Shown: positions 24,616 to 36,477 of the stretch, piece by piece
Position numbering within the stretch: position 1 is the first letter of the stretch
How the letters are laid out: every line of letters begins with the position of its first letter
Source of the DNA: Akebia trifoliata
Lineage: Eukaryota; Streptophyta; Magnoliopsida; Ranunculales; Lardizabalaceae
Assembly: GCA_017979445.1 (NCBI GenBank)
Contig: CM030716.1
Coordinates: forward strand, 14,173,611 to 14,237,610
DNA length: 64,000 nt
Reading direction: 5' to 3'
Made by a program: the position numbers and the translations under genes
The notes under the pieces: generated by a model
The model's database searches: none
What the model was told of the DNA's origin: nothing
What the model saw: only the letters and a program-made list of their open reading frames with translations

Positions 24616-26929
24616 CCGATAACAAGATAATTGAGTGAGATAGCATATAGTGTCGGAGTCTCTGAGTAGCCCATACTAATGCCAAGCAAGTTTTTTCCAA
24701 GGCTGAATACTTTCGTTCATACTCTAACATTTTCTTACTGATGTAGTAGATAGCCCTTTCTTTGCGAGTATCTTTGTCATACTGTGCCAGCATGCATCCC
24801 ATAGCTTCTTCTATGACTGACAGATAAAGAAGAAGTGGTTCACCCGGTGTGGGTGGAACCAAAATAGGCGGGTTCAAGAGGTACTCCTTGACTTGGTCGA
24901 AGGCCTTTTGACATTGCTCATTCCAAACTGTTAGTTCATTCTTCTTGAGAAGCTTGAAAATAGGTTCGCAGACGTTGGTGAGTTGAGCGATGAATCTGCT
25001 GACATACTGGATTCTACCTAAAAACCCTCGAATTTTCTTTTCAGTTTCCAGCGGTGGCATATCTTGGATAGCTTTAATCTTCACAGGGTCTACTTCGATC
25101 CCTCTTTGACTGACCACAAATCCCAATAATTTTCTGGAAGTTACTCCAAACACACATTTCTGCAGGTTGAGGCGGAGTTTGTACTTTTGAATTCTTGTGA
25201 GAAAATTTTCTAACGCGGCAACGTGCCCCAGTCGTTCTTTGGATTTAACTATCATTTCATCTATATAGACTTCGACTTCCTTATGTATCATGTCATGTAA
25301 TAGAGTCGTGGCTGCTCTTTGATAGGTGGCTCCGGCATTCTTCAAACCAAAAGGCATAACCTTGTAGTAAAAGGTTCCCCACTGTGTGATGAACGACGTC
25401 TTTTGCATATCCCGAGGATCCATTTTTATCTGATTGTACCCCGAAAAACCATCCATGAAGGACAATAAAGCGTGCCCTGCTGTACTGTCTACTAGAACGT
25501 CTATGTGTGGTAAAGGAAAACTATCCTTTGGGCTTGCTTTGTTTAGGTCTCTAAAGTCCACATACATCCTGACTTTTCCATCTTTTTTCGGCACAAGGAC
25601 GACATTGGCAATCCACTCTGGGTATTCCACTACTTCCAAAAATCCTGCGTTAATCTGCTTCGTAACTTCTTCTTTAATTTTCAAAGTCCATTCCAACTTC
25701 ATACGTCGAAGTTTCTGTTTAATGGGTCGAGCATCCAGATATAACGGAATTCGATGTTGAACAATGTCCGTGCTTATTCTCGGCATATCCTCGTAAGACC
25801 ACGCGAACACGTCTTTGAACTTTCTGAGCAACTCTACTATCCCTTTGTGTTCCTCGGGGGATAATGTGATCCCAATCCGAATCTCTTGAGGATTTTCTTT
25901 TGTTCTGAGATTGATAACCTCTACTTCCTCCATTGGAGGTTGAGCCCGACGTTCATTTTCTTGTTCAAGTAATTTGATTATTTCGGGAGGAGGTTCTTTA
26001 TCAGAAGATTCTCCTTCCGAAATTATATTATTAGTTAAATTATTATTGCGCTTGGGGTAATAGAAAATTTCTTTTATTTTATTATAAGGAGATGGGGTAA
26101 CAGGACTCATTGCCGACTTGACAGACTTACTAAACTTAGCAGAAATAATGGACTTACTCGACTCAAAAACAAATGACTCATCTGGCATGTCAGGCTGAAC
26201 AGGACTAAGGGGACTGACAGACTCAGTCTTGACATGCAGCACGGGACTAATTACATGATAGCTAGAAAGACACCCTACAGCGGGCTTGATTGCAGACTGA
26301 GGATTTGGGATCCCCTTCTCAGTTGACAACACTAGGACACTGTGATCTTCAATGAATAGTTGATCAATGTTGAGGGAGTCCAGATCGAGCTGCCAGTCTT
26401 CAATTTTCTTCTCTTCAACTTCTGTGCTTGCTTCATTTTCAGGCCAATCCATGCCAAAGAAGATCTCAAATCCCGGTAGACGAGTACCTGTGATGTGGTC
26501 AATGAATGGCTCGGGGAACCCACAGTAACAGAAATCTTCTCCTTCCTTCACGAAATGGCTATTAAGGGTCTTACGATAAGGCTTCATTTTGATGAGATCC
26601 GTGGTACATTTTTGCCTTTTCGCAGTTGCCTTGTCCCGTTTTGTCTTCCAGTATTGGGCCCAATCTTCATTAGTGGGCTTATATCCTAGTCCGAATGTGC
26701 CGATGGCCTCTTTAATCATTGGTGCCTCTTTAATACCTTGTTGCTTACGACCTAAGCCCATACCAAGGAAGAATCTCATTTTTTTGAATATATTGGCCAT
26801 GTTGCAGTTAGAAGTATTTTCCATTGGAAAATATTCTTTCATGGCTTGATCCCATTGGACTGAGCATATTTTTTCAAACTCGAACCCACTGAGCTCTACT
26901 CCTTGTTGTTCTGGCTTAATCTCAAGCAA
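24533..26929 (-). pseudogene. E1 pol, N-terminal half: PR-RT spacer, reverse transcriptase, RNase H
   Basis: The 798-codon frame starts with a spacer containing glycine-rich motifs (MGLGRKQQG, FGLGYKP), then an acidic linker, then RT. RT landmarks are PEWIANVVLVPKKDGK, VDFRDLNKASPKDSFPLPHID, FMDGFSGYNQI, FGLKNAGATYQRA and the active-site box, which reads YIDE (25256-25267) where Y-V-D-D is expected. The replacement of the second Asp should abolish polymerisation. The first RNase H follows (LYLSVIEEAMG...YERKYSALEKTCLAL...LRHYM) and lacks the usual first Asp, as is common in Tat elements where the second RNase H takes over. The frame ends in ~30 meaningless residues after a one-base deletion. 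Confidence 0.9.
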
Positions 26930-27839
26930 CGGCTCATCCTTAGCTTTAGTACTGTTTATAATCCCTACAATTTCAACATCTCCATGGAGAGTAATTACTA
27001 GCCCATCCTTGATAAACTTGATCTTCTGGTGCAGCGTGGAAGGGATAGCTTTGATCTGGTGTAACCATGGCCTCCCTAACAGTAAATCGAAAGAGGACTG
27101 GATATCGATAACCTGAAATTCACAGGAAATTCAGCTATGCCTGTGGATAGTCAAAGTTGCAAAATTCCCAATACATCCCTTTTAGTGTTATCATAGGCCC
27201 TAACCCCTTGATTAGTGGGCTTGAGATCTTCAGTTTTAAACCCAAGGCAAATGGCGGTCTTCAAAGGGCAAACATTCAATGCACTCCCATTATCGATCAA
27301 TACCAGAGGTACCCTCATCCCGTTACAGTCAACTGTGATGTGCAATGGCTTAGTGTGGCTTGCTCCTTCCTCTGGGAGATCGGAGTCTGAGAAGGATAAG
27401 ATATTCTCCACATAAGTTGCCCCTACTATGTTGGCCAGCTGATCTGGAGAGGTATTAAGGGAGACTTGGGCTGTATTTAATGCTTTGAGAACAGCCTCCC
27501 TATGGGCAGTGGAAGCCATGAGTAAACCCCATACTGAGATATTGGCCCCTGAATTCTTCAACTGCTTGATCACAGAGTTATCTTCTTTGATATTTTCTTT
27601 GATAGGATCTTTTCTTTCTCTTCTTGTCAAGGTTGCCGGATTATCAACACAGAGTTCTTGTGGCTTAAAGACTCTTCCCCCTCGAGTCATATGTCTAACT
27701 TCATCACAGGAGAGAGGATAAGGTTCATCTTCTTCAGTCAGCAAATATGGATCTTCATCTGTCACAGGTACAGGGCTTTTCAAGTTCATCTGAGCCAACA
27801 AGTAACTGGTGAATGCGGGGCTACTGTATCGAGGCGGGG
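26930..27839 (-). pseudogene. E1 gag-pol junction and aspartic protease
   Basis: A Retropepsin-like domain: residues around LVLIDNGSALNVCP (codons near 27278-27310) hold the catalytic Asp in a D-N-G-S-A context, followed by the hydrophobic GFKTEDLKPT segment. The frame is stopped by a TGA at about 27151 where E2 has CGA (a CpG transition). It is then shifted by a one-base deletion a little downstream, before the LLGRPWL motif. The protease probably processed the Gag-Pol polyprotein in virus-like particles. Confidence 0.85.
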
Positions 27840-29376
27840 ATAAACAATACGTATCATCTGAGGTTAAATCAAATGGTTCATAGTTTGTGGTGAAAACCTC
27901 ATCAGTGAAGGCTATCCCGGCAAGGGGGTAACTAGGTGGTTTGACTTGGATGGGATGGATAAGAGAGACATGATCGAATGGAAATGGTGTGTGAGAAACC
28001 ATGTTCAGGGTTGGTGGAGGTTGATAAGTAGGTAGTGGATTAGTGGTGACATTTGGTGGGCTAGGGATTGTGACCTTTTTGTTATCAATCAGGTTTTGAA
28101 TGGCATGGCGCAAGGTGATACATCTATCTGTGTGATGGCCAGGATTTTGATGAAATTCAGAGAATAAGTTGGGATTGTGTCCGGCTGGCAAGGGATTTGG
28201 TAAAGGCCGGGGTTGAATCGGGGTAAGCAACCCTTTTTTCAACAGTTTTTGCAAAGCTACGGTAAGGGTCATCCCTAAATTGGTAAATTGACGGGGAGTT
28301 CGAGGTTGACTTGGGTGAACTTGGTTATTAGTCCGGGCCGGGGGTTGAGCTGGGGTAGATGATGTGTTGGCTATGTAGACATGGTTGGTACTAGGTTTAG
28401 AAATATAGGGTTTCTTAAGCTTGTTATCTGAGGGGTTAGAAAGAACCCTAGAGGCAAAAGCGTCCTCAAGTTAGCTCCCGGCTTGTAACAAAGACTCGAA
28501 AGTAGGGAGATATTGGGCCACTAGGTGTTGAGCATATCCTTGTGAGAGGTTCTTTAAGATAATTGCTATTTGTTCCTTCTCTGAAGGTCTATCCCACATT
28601 TGGGCAGCCTTGGCCCTCCAACGACCAATAAAATCAGTGAATGTCTCCCTATTCTTCTACTTAGTTACTTCCAAATCTCTTCTTGAAGTTTCAATCTCGG
28701 TACTGTACTTGTACTGATGCCAGAAAGCCTTTGACATGCTCTCCCAGGTGCCCACGATAACTGGATCTTGAGACATTAGCCAACGTAGTGCTGATCCTGA
28801 TAAAGTTCTCTGAAACAACAATGTCATATGTTCGTCGTTAAGTCCCATAGTGCGCATGTTAGTAACATACACCTTAAGATGTGTTTTTGCACACCCTATA
28901 CCACTAAACTTATCCATTTCCGGCATTACAAACTTCTCTGGCAAATGAATTCTAGGGATGCGGTTCAAAGCTTCAATGCCTGCTGCAATTTCATCGATAC
29001 CTTTTATATTCTTCATAGCTGATTCTAACTGAGACATTCTGTTAGCTAACATTGGGTTCTCATCAACATATTCTTCATCTCCGTCGAGTTCAAAGACTTC
29101 ACGTGGACGTCCCTCTTCTACCTTCTTTCCTTTTGGATCATTTAGGGGATTGCCCGTTGATTCCGAGGTCTCTTCTAACATTTCCACTTTGCCTTTTATA
29201 CTGTTGATATCGTTGGCAAAGGTTGCCAAGATCTTACGGATCTCTGTAAGTTCAGATTCTGAAGCCATCTCTGTTTGCTGACTTGGTACTGTAGCTCGTT
29301 CTAACCGACTGGACCTACGACTCCAACTAGGAGGTGGATGCTTGAGTTTGGCGCAATGATAATCCTTCGATCCCAT
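27840..29376 (-). pseudogene. E1 gag
   Basis: Starts at ATG 29376. An N-terminal coiled-coil-prone acidic region (SELTEIRKILATFANDIN...) precedes the Retrotrans_gag core (FSGIGCAKTHLKVYV...LLFQRTLSGSALRWL...TWESMSKAFW). A TAG at 28659-28657 interrupts the core at the same codon as in E2. A second stop (TAA, near 28476) corresponds to CAA in E2. The knuckle-like segment FSEFHQNPGHHTDRC has Ser where the family usually has the first Cys. The C-terminal part is proline-rich. Normally it would form the particle shell. Confidence 0.88.
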
Positions 29377-29557
29377 CAAAGGAAAATTTAGTCAATTTCA
29401 GTATTACCCTCTTGATAACATTTTAAAGAATCATTTCATTGAGGTTTATGCACCAATCCATTAATTAATCCATTCACATAATGAACATTCGAAGAAGAAA
29501 TCAATATTTATTTGAAAGAAAATGATTGACAAATAGCGTTCTCATTAAAAACATCTT
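29377..29557 (-). other. E1 spacer between ORF1 and gag
   Basis: ~180 bp without coding potential, matching 42638-42832 of E2. It separates the extra ORF from gag and could hold a re-initiation or splice signal; none is clearly seen. Confidence 0.5.
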
Positions 29558-30735
29558 TCAAATTTGACTTGAACTATTTTTACATGGACGCTTGGTTTTG
29601 TCTTGATGGTCATCAGGATTGCTGTCAGGCTTGACCCACTTGGCTCTAACAACTGGCTCTTTGAATTCTGCTGGTCCGTTTGGATATCCTAAGGTGCGCT
29701 TGTTCCAAGCTTTCTCAATGAGGTGTACTAACTTTTCAGTCAAAGGCTCGGGGGGAAAGAAAGCTTTGGGTTGAGGTAAAGATAACTCTATGGGTACGTC
29801 GTACTGTTCTGGGATAAAATTAGGATGGTAAAAAGATGTTTCTTTTAAACCGATCAGACGGACATAGTAGGATCATTTGGTTCCTAGAACAGGGGGATCA
29901 GTCATCCACCAAGGGCACCTAAAACCAATATGACAGGCAAGGCGAGAGTCTAACCATTTGTTCCAGGCTTTGACTGAGTTGTGACGCACTAACAGGTTTC
30001 TCTTGGAAAAGTGTTTTGGCCCATATTCGAGGTTTGAGGGAACATCTACAATTTTGAGACGATCACACAGCCACATATAGAGTAAGTGGGGGCTTCCTTT
30101 GAAGCTTTCCCGCTCACCATTTTTATGGCATCTAAACCTGAGAAAGTTTTAGTTAGGATGAGAGGTACCGGGTTGGCTTTCTTGGAGAGTTGAGAGGCTA
30201 TATCTATGAAAGACTCAGGGATAGTTTGACCATCACTATTAGAGGTCAGTATGTATTGGGCTAGGATTCCTAAGCACAATCGATAATCTCTAGTAGCTCG
30301 CCAGGCTTCAGGTTTTACATTGATAGGGTGACTACGGGAGCGATATGGACCCAGCAAAGGTATTAAGCCCAGTCTTTCGTTATGAACTAAGGCATTGGCT
30401 TCTTCCTTGGAAATGTTTAATCCTGTGGCGAGGTCACCAAAATACCCGATCTTCAATGAGGGCCTGACTAGAGGTCCTGAAGTGGATATCCCCATGATGC
30501 TGCAATAATCCTCGTGAGTGGGGCACAAATGCATATGCCCAATGTGGAATATGTGAAGGTAGGGGTTCCATCGCTTAGCCATAGCATGTAAGAGGTTCCA
30601 GTCTATCTCAAATTCGTGGAAGTAGAGGGCACTCCTCAACATGAATCTCCAAAAATTGATCTTCTCTACTAGGTGCATTCCTATGACGGTTGTTTTGACT
30701 AACTGATCGATTGGGTTATCGCCTGCGACTAGCAT
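29558..30735 (-). pseudogene. E1 ORF1: extra protein upstream of gag
   Basis: About 393 codons from ATG 30735 (MLVAGDNPIDQLVKTT). It is soluble and rich in aromatic and basic residues, with motifs LRSALYFHEFEIDW, WNPYLHIFHIGHM, HEDYCSIMGIS, PEAWRATRDYRLCLG and a later MWLCDRLK segment. This is the position of the extra ORF1 known in Ogre elements. It loosely recalls plant mobile-domain-like (DUF7745-type) proteins, an assignment from memory that needs a profile search. One base is missing near 30125 (frameshift), and a TGA near 29874 replaces a Gly codon. E2 carries the homologue. Function unknown. Confidence 0.8.
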
Positions 30736-30750
30736 CCTGGTTTGACACAA

Positions 30751-33700
30751 AAGGGTATTTTAGTACTCTTCCAATGGTCCATGTAAAAGATCAATTTTTT
30801 ATTTTCTTTTGAAAAATCTTATTCTTATGGAAAATATTTTCTGGAAAATATTTCTTGGAAAATATTTTTTTTTTGGAAAATATTTGTTCTGGAAAACATT
30901 TCTTCTAAGGAACACTTCTTTTTGGAAAATAATCTTTCTGAAAAATATTTTCTTTCTGTAAATTATTTGTCCTCTTTTGGAAATTTGATTTCCATTTTCA
31001 ATTTAAATGGCTCGGCCCACCATGATTGTTGGATCGGGATGGACTGGGTCATTATTGTAAAAGAATGGGTTCTTTATTGGGTTGGTGCACCCATTTTAAT
31101 TTTCAAAATAAATTTTTGATCCTTGAGGACAATCATACACTTTGATCTCATCATTCACATCACTCATATACATTCATCAATCACATGCATTCATTCACTA
31201 AACAACCCGGGAACACCCACGATAAATTCGAGTCGTGACCTACTGGGAAGGTTTCTAGACTCTAAGCTTACTACGTGCAATGCATTTTTATCTGGCCACC
31301 CTTTCCCAAGTACACCTATATACCTTTCGATACGTGGTGATTTGATTTGATATACCGTATAGGTGATAATCTAAAACCTCAATTCACTTCTCTGAAGCCA
31401 AAAACAGCCAGTTTGATCTCCAGTTGAGAGGTGGCGCACAATGCTGAGCAAAGGCCCACTTAAATACCTTTCGTCTAGAATAGACGTAGTCTATCCCCCT
31501 CGTACAGTAGGGTACAGCGGGGCAAGATCTTGCTTAGGCACCGGTTTTGACCAAGAAGTGTAATTGATATACTTAGATTATCTTTTATACCTACGGGTAC
31601 GAGTCAAGAGTTGTAGCTTTCATAAATGGTTTGGTATCCCACGAGGGGACCGAGCACGTACTAGTACTACGTTGGCAATCGAGACATGTGACTGTGTGGC
31701 TTACGATAGGTTAAAGGCTCAGGTCGCTCCAGCCTGGGTGCATCAATATACTTCTCAGAATCACCTGATCAGACGGTATTGATGCCCCAGTTTGATATAC
31801 CCTAAGGTACGTGACTGGAGTTGTGGGTTTCATGAATGACGTCGCATCTCCGAAGAGACCGGGTCACGCACTAGTGCCACGTTGGCTAAATGGGACGTGT
31901 AAGTGAGTAAAGCAGTAAACGTGTATGTGGTGTGTGCGAAACAGGGTGGGGTGTGCCCGGGGCCTTTTTCAAACAAATGGGTCCATGGGTCCAATCAAAC
32001 CAATAAATTACATGAATATCGAAATAAAACACTATCCCAATCACATGAATACTTAATCAAGATCAAAACCATTCAAATCACATGATTGAAGATAAGCATA
32101 TCAAGCATATATCCATGTTAGCAGCCAACATTTAATCCGAAATATTTGTTTATGTGTTTCAATCAAGGGTTAGTTCGAATGGTCCAAAATAATTTAGAAT
32201 TTCAAAGCACATTGGATTGAGGATTAATAGATGATCGCTAGTATGGAGATTTTGAAATCAAATACCCCCCCTTTTTTTAGAAAAAATTCTATCTAGAAAA
32301 ACCAAACTAATTTTTATTTTACCAAACAATAAAAGACTCATTTTAAAAAAAAAAAAAAACAAAACAACAAAAAAACAAAAAACTTTTTTTTTATTTTAAA
32401 AAAAACACTATTACTGTTAAGAAAAAAAAAATCACTAAAAAATAAAATAAATAAACAAATGGATATTTTATTGCCACACCAATCATATTTTTGGAATCAA
32501 AGCAAAGTTTCAACATTATGAACAAAAATTGGTATGCCATTAAAAAAATTTATTTATTTATTTTCTCATCCAAGGTAAACCCAGACTCTTGTTTAACCCG
32601 CTCAACCAAATCGTTAGATTCTTCAAAATAGGGACTTAAATGATATGAGTCACATGAATGGGATACTCAGTCCCCTGAATTAAGTGTCGCCACTGTCATA
32701 TCGGTTGTAGTTATTTTTGGTTCGTCACCATTGAATCTTGAAAGATTCGGAGCTGAATTTTCCCAATTGGCTTGGCGTACTCGTTGTTCCTGAATCGATT
32801 GGGAGAAAACCGAGATAAAAAAAGAAAAAATCGAGGCCTCTCTGAGTTTCAACGTTAAGATCATCCAACCTTTTATCTCAAATAAATTCAAAACAGCAAT
32901 AACCGTTCCAAATACACCGAAAAAAAACAATAATTTCAGATCGGGGAAGACAAACCTTAAAACAAAAATAAAGCTTCAAAATCACACCGATCACCAATTC
33001 TCTCAGAGAGCCATTGGATTTCCCAAACCCAATTGAATAAGCTAAATAACGCAAAATATGTACCGAAGATGAGGGCTGAACAGATTATCACGATTTTCGG
33101 ATTTATTTAAGGTATGAATAGGACCTGTTTCATATTCAATTTTTTCGACCAGCTTTCCTTTGAATCTGTGAACTTTTAAACGGTTTGAAATCAGCAAAAT
33201 CTGAATTTTCTTCGACCGAATGAAGAGAGATCGATGAAACCACTTAATTTGAGTTGGTTTCAACAGGAACTAATGGGTCCAAACTTTGAATCAGAAAAAA
33301 TTAGCAACTTTAACCAAGAGTTGCAAATCGATTAAGCTGAGATTCTAACCGACCGAACGGAGAGACACGTTCGGCTTCTCTGTCAAAAAACGCTGGAACA
33401 CGGTCGATCTTTTGAAGAAGATGGTGTGCCAAAAGGAACATTTTTATTTTGTGTAAGACACACCTCTTAATCATTAATGTTATTGCTGTCAAAAATGGTG
33501 TGAGACAAGATAAAAGACAGCATTACTCGAGGCACCCTACAAACAGCATGCTATTTTTGTTGACAGAACCTCAATTTTTTTTTTTTTTTTTTTTTAATGA
33601 TTTTTTTCTTGCTACAACATAGCCCAACATTGCTGTAGATAAATCCTTTAAATTTTTTTTTTTTTTTTTTTTACAAAAAAAAACAGAAAATGGGGGTATT

Positions 33701-34171
33701 AAAAAAAGATTAGCTTTTATTTTTTCACATCAACACCTTCATCCCATTATCATTGTTAATGGAACCTAACAAAATTTTTTAAAAAAATAAAAAATAACAA
33801 TAAAAATAAAACAAACTAAAAATAAAAGAAGAAATTATCGAAGGATACATCATCCACGAAAACTTTATTTTAGAAAAACAAACTTATGTGATTCACTAAT
33901 CATCATTCTATCCTCAATTAAACTTCTTAATTCTGTTAGTTATTTAGGATCATTCTAAATACCCCTCGATTGAGCCACAAAAATAAAACGAATATATAAG
34001 GGCAGAATATTCAGGATCCAAACACATGATTAAACCTTGAACAATAGGATGATAAAAAAAACTAAAAAAAAACAAGAACAAATAAATAAACAGATAAGCT
34101 AATCAACTAAAAACACTAGATCGCTTTAGCAATGCTCCCATACTTGGGGTTTTTCAAGTTTGATCCTCAAT
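30751..34171 (-). other. E1 5' leader (untranslated internal region)
   Basis: ~3.4 kb between PBS and ORF1 without credible genes in element sense. It includes a run of GGAAAATATTT-type short repeats (30830-30960), a diverged direct duplication with ~211-bp offset (31586-31694 and 31796-31905) shared with E2, and long A/T homopolymer tracts (32280-32420, 33570-33690). The part near ORF1 is well conserved with E2; the part near the PBS is much less so. Long leaders are usual in Ogre-like elements. Confidence 0.75.
31586..31905. repeat. Internal duplication in E1 leader
   Basis: Two ~110-bp segments share the pattern TACG(G/T)...AGTTGT(A/G)G(C/G)TTTCAT(A/G)AATG...CTAGTRCYACGTTGGC. They are ~211 bp apart and ~75-80% alike by eye. 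E2 has the same pair (40327-40430 and 40537-40640), so the duplication predates both insertions. Confidence 0.65.
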
Positions 34172-34190
34172 GTCCCCAGTGGAGTCGCCA
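34172..34190 (-). other. E1 primer binding site
   Basis: The minus strand reads TGGCGACTCCACTGGGGAC, one base inside the 5' LTR. It is identical to E2. A TGG start is expected for pairing with a tRNA CCA end. Ogre elements are reported to use tRNA-Arg, and this fits that type, but I have not matched it to a tRNA. Confidence 0.85.
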
Positions 34191-34459
34191 CTGAAAGTGC
34201 CCTCGATCCGCGGGATGCGCGGATCCGCTTTTGACCCTTGAGGTTTGGGAGTCGCCACCTAGTTATTATGGTCTAGGAACCAAACTGACTCTAAAACGGA
34301 TAATGAACTAATCTTCTACAGAAAATTTGAATTCGGGAATCATGTTACGGGGTTGGAAGGTGTTAGGCACCAATCCCGCCCGGCCATTGCCGGTCTCTAC
34401 TTATCCCAAATAAATCTACATCGCTAATGAAAAACCTAGATTAAAAAATAATGAAAAAT

Positions 34460-34465
34460 CTTACC
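34460..34465 (-). promoter_or_regulatory. Candidate 5' splice donor in E1 5' LTR
   Basis: The minus strand reads GAAGGTAAGATTTTTC, a near-ideal plant donor, ~330 bp downstream of the TATA box. Equivalent GGTA sites occur in E2, the 58358 solo LTR and the long solo LTR. Splicing is inferred. Confidence 0.45.
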
Positions 34466-34789
34466 TTCGATCTGCAAAAGTGCTATTCCCTCAGATCTGG
34501 TGAAAACGGCTCCTTGTACCGTATTCCTTACTTCGTTCTATCTCCGGATCTGATTCTTGATCTCCGAGGTAAGGTATCTCCTTCTTGGATCTGGGTGCTT
34601 CGAATTTGTTGTGGATTTTTGGGATGTTTTTGAGAGGTTTTTGGGTGTTTTTTAGGCTAAAATCGGAATAGGGGTGTTAGGGAAGGAGTTGGGGCCCCAA
34701 AATTAGGGTTTTGGAGAGGTTGTGGAGGCTTCTTCACCTACTTTTCCTAGGGTTTTTTCTTTGATACGAAAATAGGGTGTGGAGACTCC

Positions 34790-34799
34790 TATTTATAAA
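34790..34799 (-). promoter_or_regulatory. TATA box in E1 5' LTR
   Basis: The minus strand reads TTTATAAATA. It would drive transcription of E1 towards lower coordinates, away from E2. Confidence 0.6.
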
Positions 34800-35894
34800 G
34801 TTTTTAGAAGCATTAGGGTTTGATTAGGGTTTCAATTAGGGTTTTGACTTAGTCTTTAGGGTTTTGACTTTAGTCTTATGAGATCGACTTGATTAGTTTA
34901 GATTAGGGTTTTGATTTAAGGTTTTGACCTTAGTCTTATGAGATTGACTCGATTAGTTTAGATTAGGGTTTTGATTTAGGGTTTTGACTTTAGTCTTATG
35001 AGATTGACTTTAATACTTGACTCTAGTCTTACTTAATTGACTTTAATTTTGACTCTAGTCTTATTTGATTGACTTTAATATCTTGACTTTAGTCTTGCTT
35101 GATTGACTTTAAATTTTTGGAGAACCCCTCTCTATTATATCTTTAATTCTTTGGACCCCCAAATGGAGAGATCTTTAAAGAAATATCTTGCGAACCCTCA
35201 ACAATTTTGCTTGAAAACCTGATTGATAAATTTTTTGGTTTAAATTTTAATAATTAATTTTATTAATGTTTCACTTTACATTATTTAATGATTTATTTAT
35301 TAATTTCGAAATTTTTAATTATTAAAATTGTGAAATTACCAATTTGCCCTCGGAGAGGATTTTTACGTTTTAAGTCGTTTTTCAATGTTCCAGGATGTTT
35401 TGGAATCAGTTTTTTGTAAGAAATTCAATGGGAATGTTGGTTTTTGTCATTTATGAAATTTTTTTATTTGAAATGGTCGTGAATTTTGTGAGGTGTATTT
35501 TCGTAATTTTGTTGAATTTTGTGAAAATTGGCGAAATGATTTATTTGGTTTCGATTTGTCGTTTTATGTATTTGAACGGATTTTCCTAAGCGTAATGTAG
35601 GCTCTAAGGTTGTTTTGATGTTAGGGGTATTTTGATAATTTAGTTATTTTTAGTGATTTTTATCGTGAAGCTTCTTTTTTGTTTGCAAGATGATGATTTC
35701 TATATTTCTGGGGTCGTATTTTCCTAGTGTAGCGTGGTTTCTAAGTTTTGTCAGTTCGAGATACCTCATCCGAATTTCTGAAACATATCTGGTAACAAAA
35801 TAAAGCATTGGAATAGACATCCATCATTGGGAACCTTTGTGATCGGGTTGACGACTTGATTAATCAGGCCGGATGCAAAAATGGGGTGTCTACA

Positions 35895-36477
35895 GATACA
35901 CAATGAGCCAAAAATTAGAGTGACTTCTGATTAACCTAAAGAACTGAACTCAGTCTGGACACACATTTAAATGGTGCAAGTTTATATCCTTCTAGATGCT
36001 CCACGAGTGTACAATTCAACATAGAAATGTTACATGGGGACACCAAGAATAAATATAAACCAAAAAGATTTTATCATTTCTCTCATTAAAGAACACAAAA
36101 CTTATATATTCATGTAAAAGTTTAAAGAAACAAAAATATTTTTTCTCTTAATTTTTTATCACCACTCCTAGGGATGCAAGGAAACAAGACACAAACTTAC
36201 TATAATGAAAGACAAAAGAAAACAATATAAAAGGAAAATAAGTAAATAAAATGTACAAATGTGGCAAGCCAAGATAAAGATCAAACTTAGGCAAGTTTGT
36301 TAGTCTCTACTGTTCTCTCTCTATATTTACAGACAAAGGGGGGAAGTCCTTTTCATCCGTCAGATGGTCTGACTATGTTGCAACCCTATAAATCCAAACC
36401 AAAAAAGCTTAATCATTATCTTAGATATGTTCAAGAACACCGAATCAAATTTTCATAAGTTAGAATTCACTTCCTTC
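35895..36477. other. Host DNA between the two elements
   Basis: 583 bp, starting with the right GATAC copy of E1 and ending with the left flank of E2. It contains the last codons and stop of the interrupted host exon (36453-36473, minus strand), so most of it would be that gene's 3' untranslated or downstream DNA. A TSD-like ACTTC (36469-36473) is followed by an extra CTTC (36474-36477) before E2. Confidence 0.6.
36453..36473 (-). pseudogene. End of host terminal exon, cut off by E2
   Basis: On the minus strand GAAGTGAATTCTAACTTATGA reads E-V-N-S-N-L-stop. It joins in frame with the exon part at 56035-56185 when E2 and one ACTTC copy are removed. The product is not recognised. Confidence 0.55.

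Larger units (their letters stand above)
18854..35894 (-). mobile_element. E1: full-length Tat/Ogre-like Ty3/gypsy retrotransposon
   Basis: A 17,041-bp element in minus orientation bounded by two ~1.65-1.70-kb LTRs with TG...CA ends and a perfect 5-bp target duplication. In element order it has the 5' LTR, PBS, a ~3.4-kb leader, ORF1, gag, protease, a spacer with glycine-rich motif, RT, RNase H, second RNase H, integrase, a structured 3' untranslated region, PPT and 3' LTR. The extra ORF before gag and the second RNase H place it in the Tat lineage, near Ogre. The LTRs are very similar to each other, so insertion was not ancient. It is non-autonomous now: ORF1 has a frameshift and stop, gag has two stops, PR-pol has a stop and several frameshifts, and the RT motif reads YIDE. 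Confidence 0.93.
34192..35894 (-). repeat. E1 5' LTR
   Basis: A 1,703-bp LTR. In element sense it runs from TGTAGACACCCC through the TATA box, a candidate splice donor and U5, ending ...GAGGGCACTTTCA. It holds a short-repeat region of TTAGGGTTTTGACTTTAGTCTTATGAG type (34800-35000), longer than in the other LTR. The PBS-like 10-mer is intact (34248-34257), and a GC-rich hairpin lies next to the inner end. Confidence 0.92.

Noticed and set aside
34800..35000. Telomere-like TTAGGGTTT words
   Set aside because: They are scattered within a longer ~47-bp LTR repeat, not a head-to-tail TTTAGGG array, and occur in both E1 LTRs.
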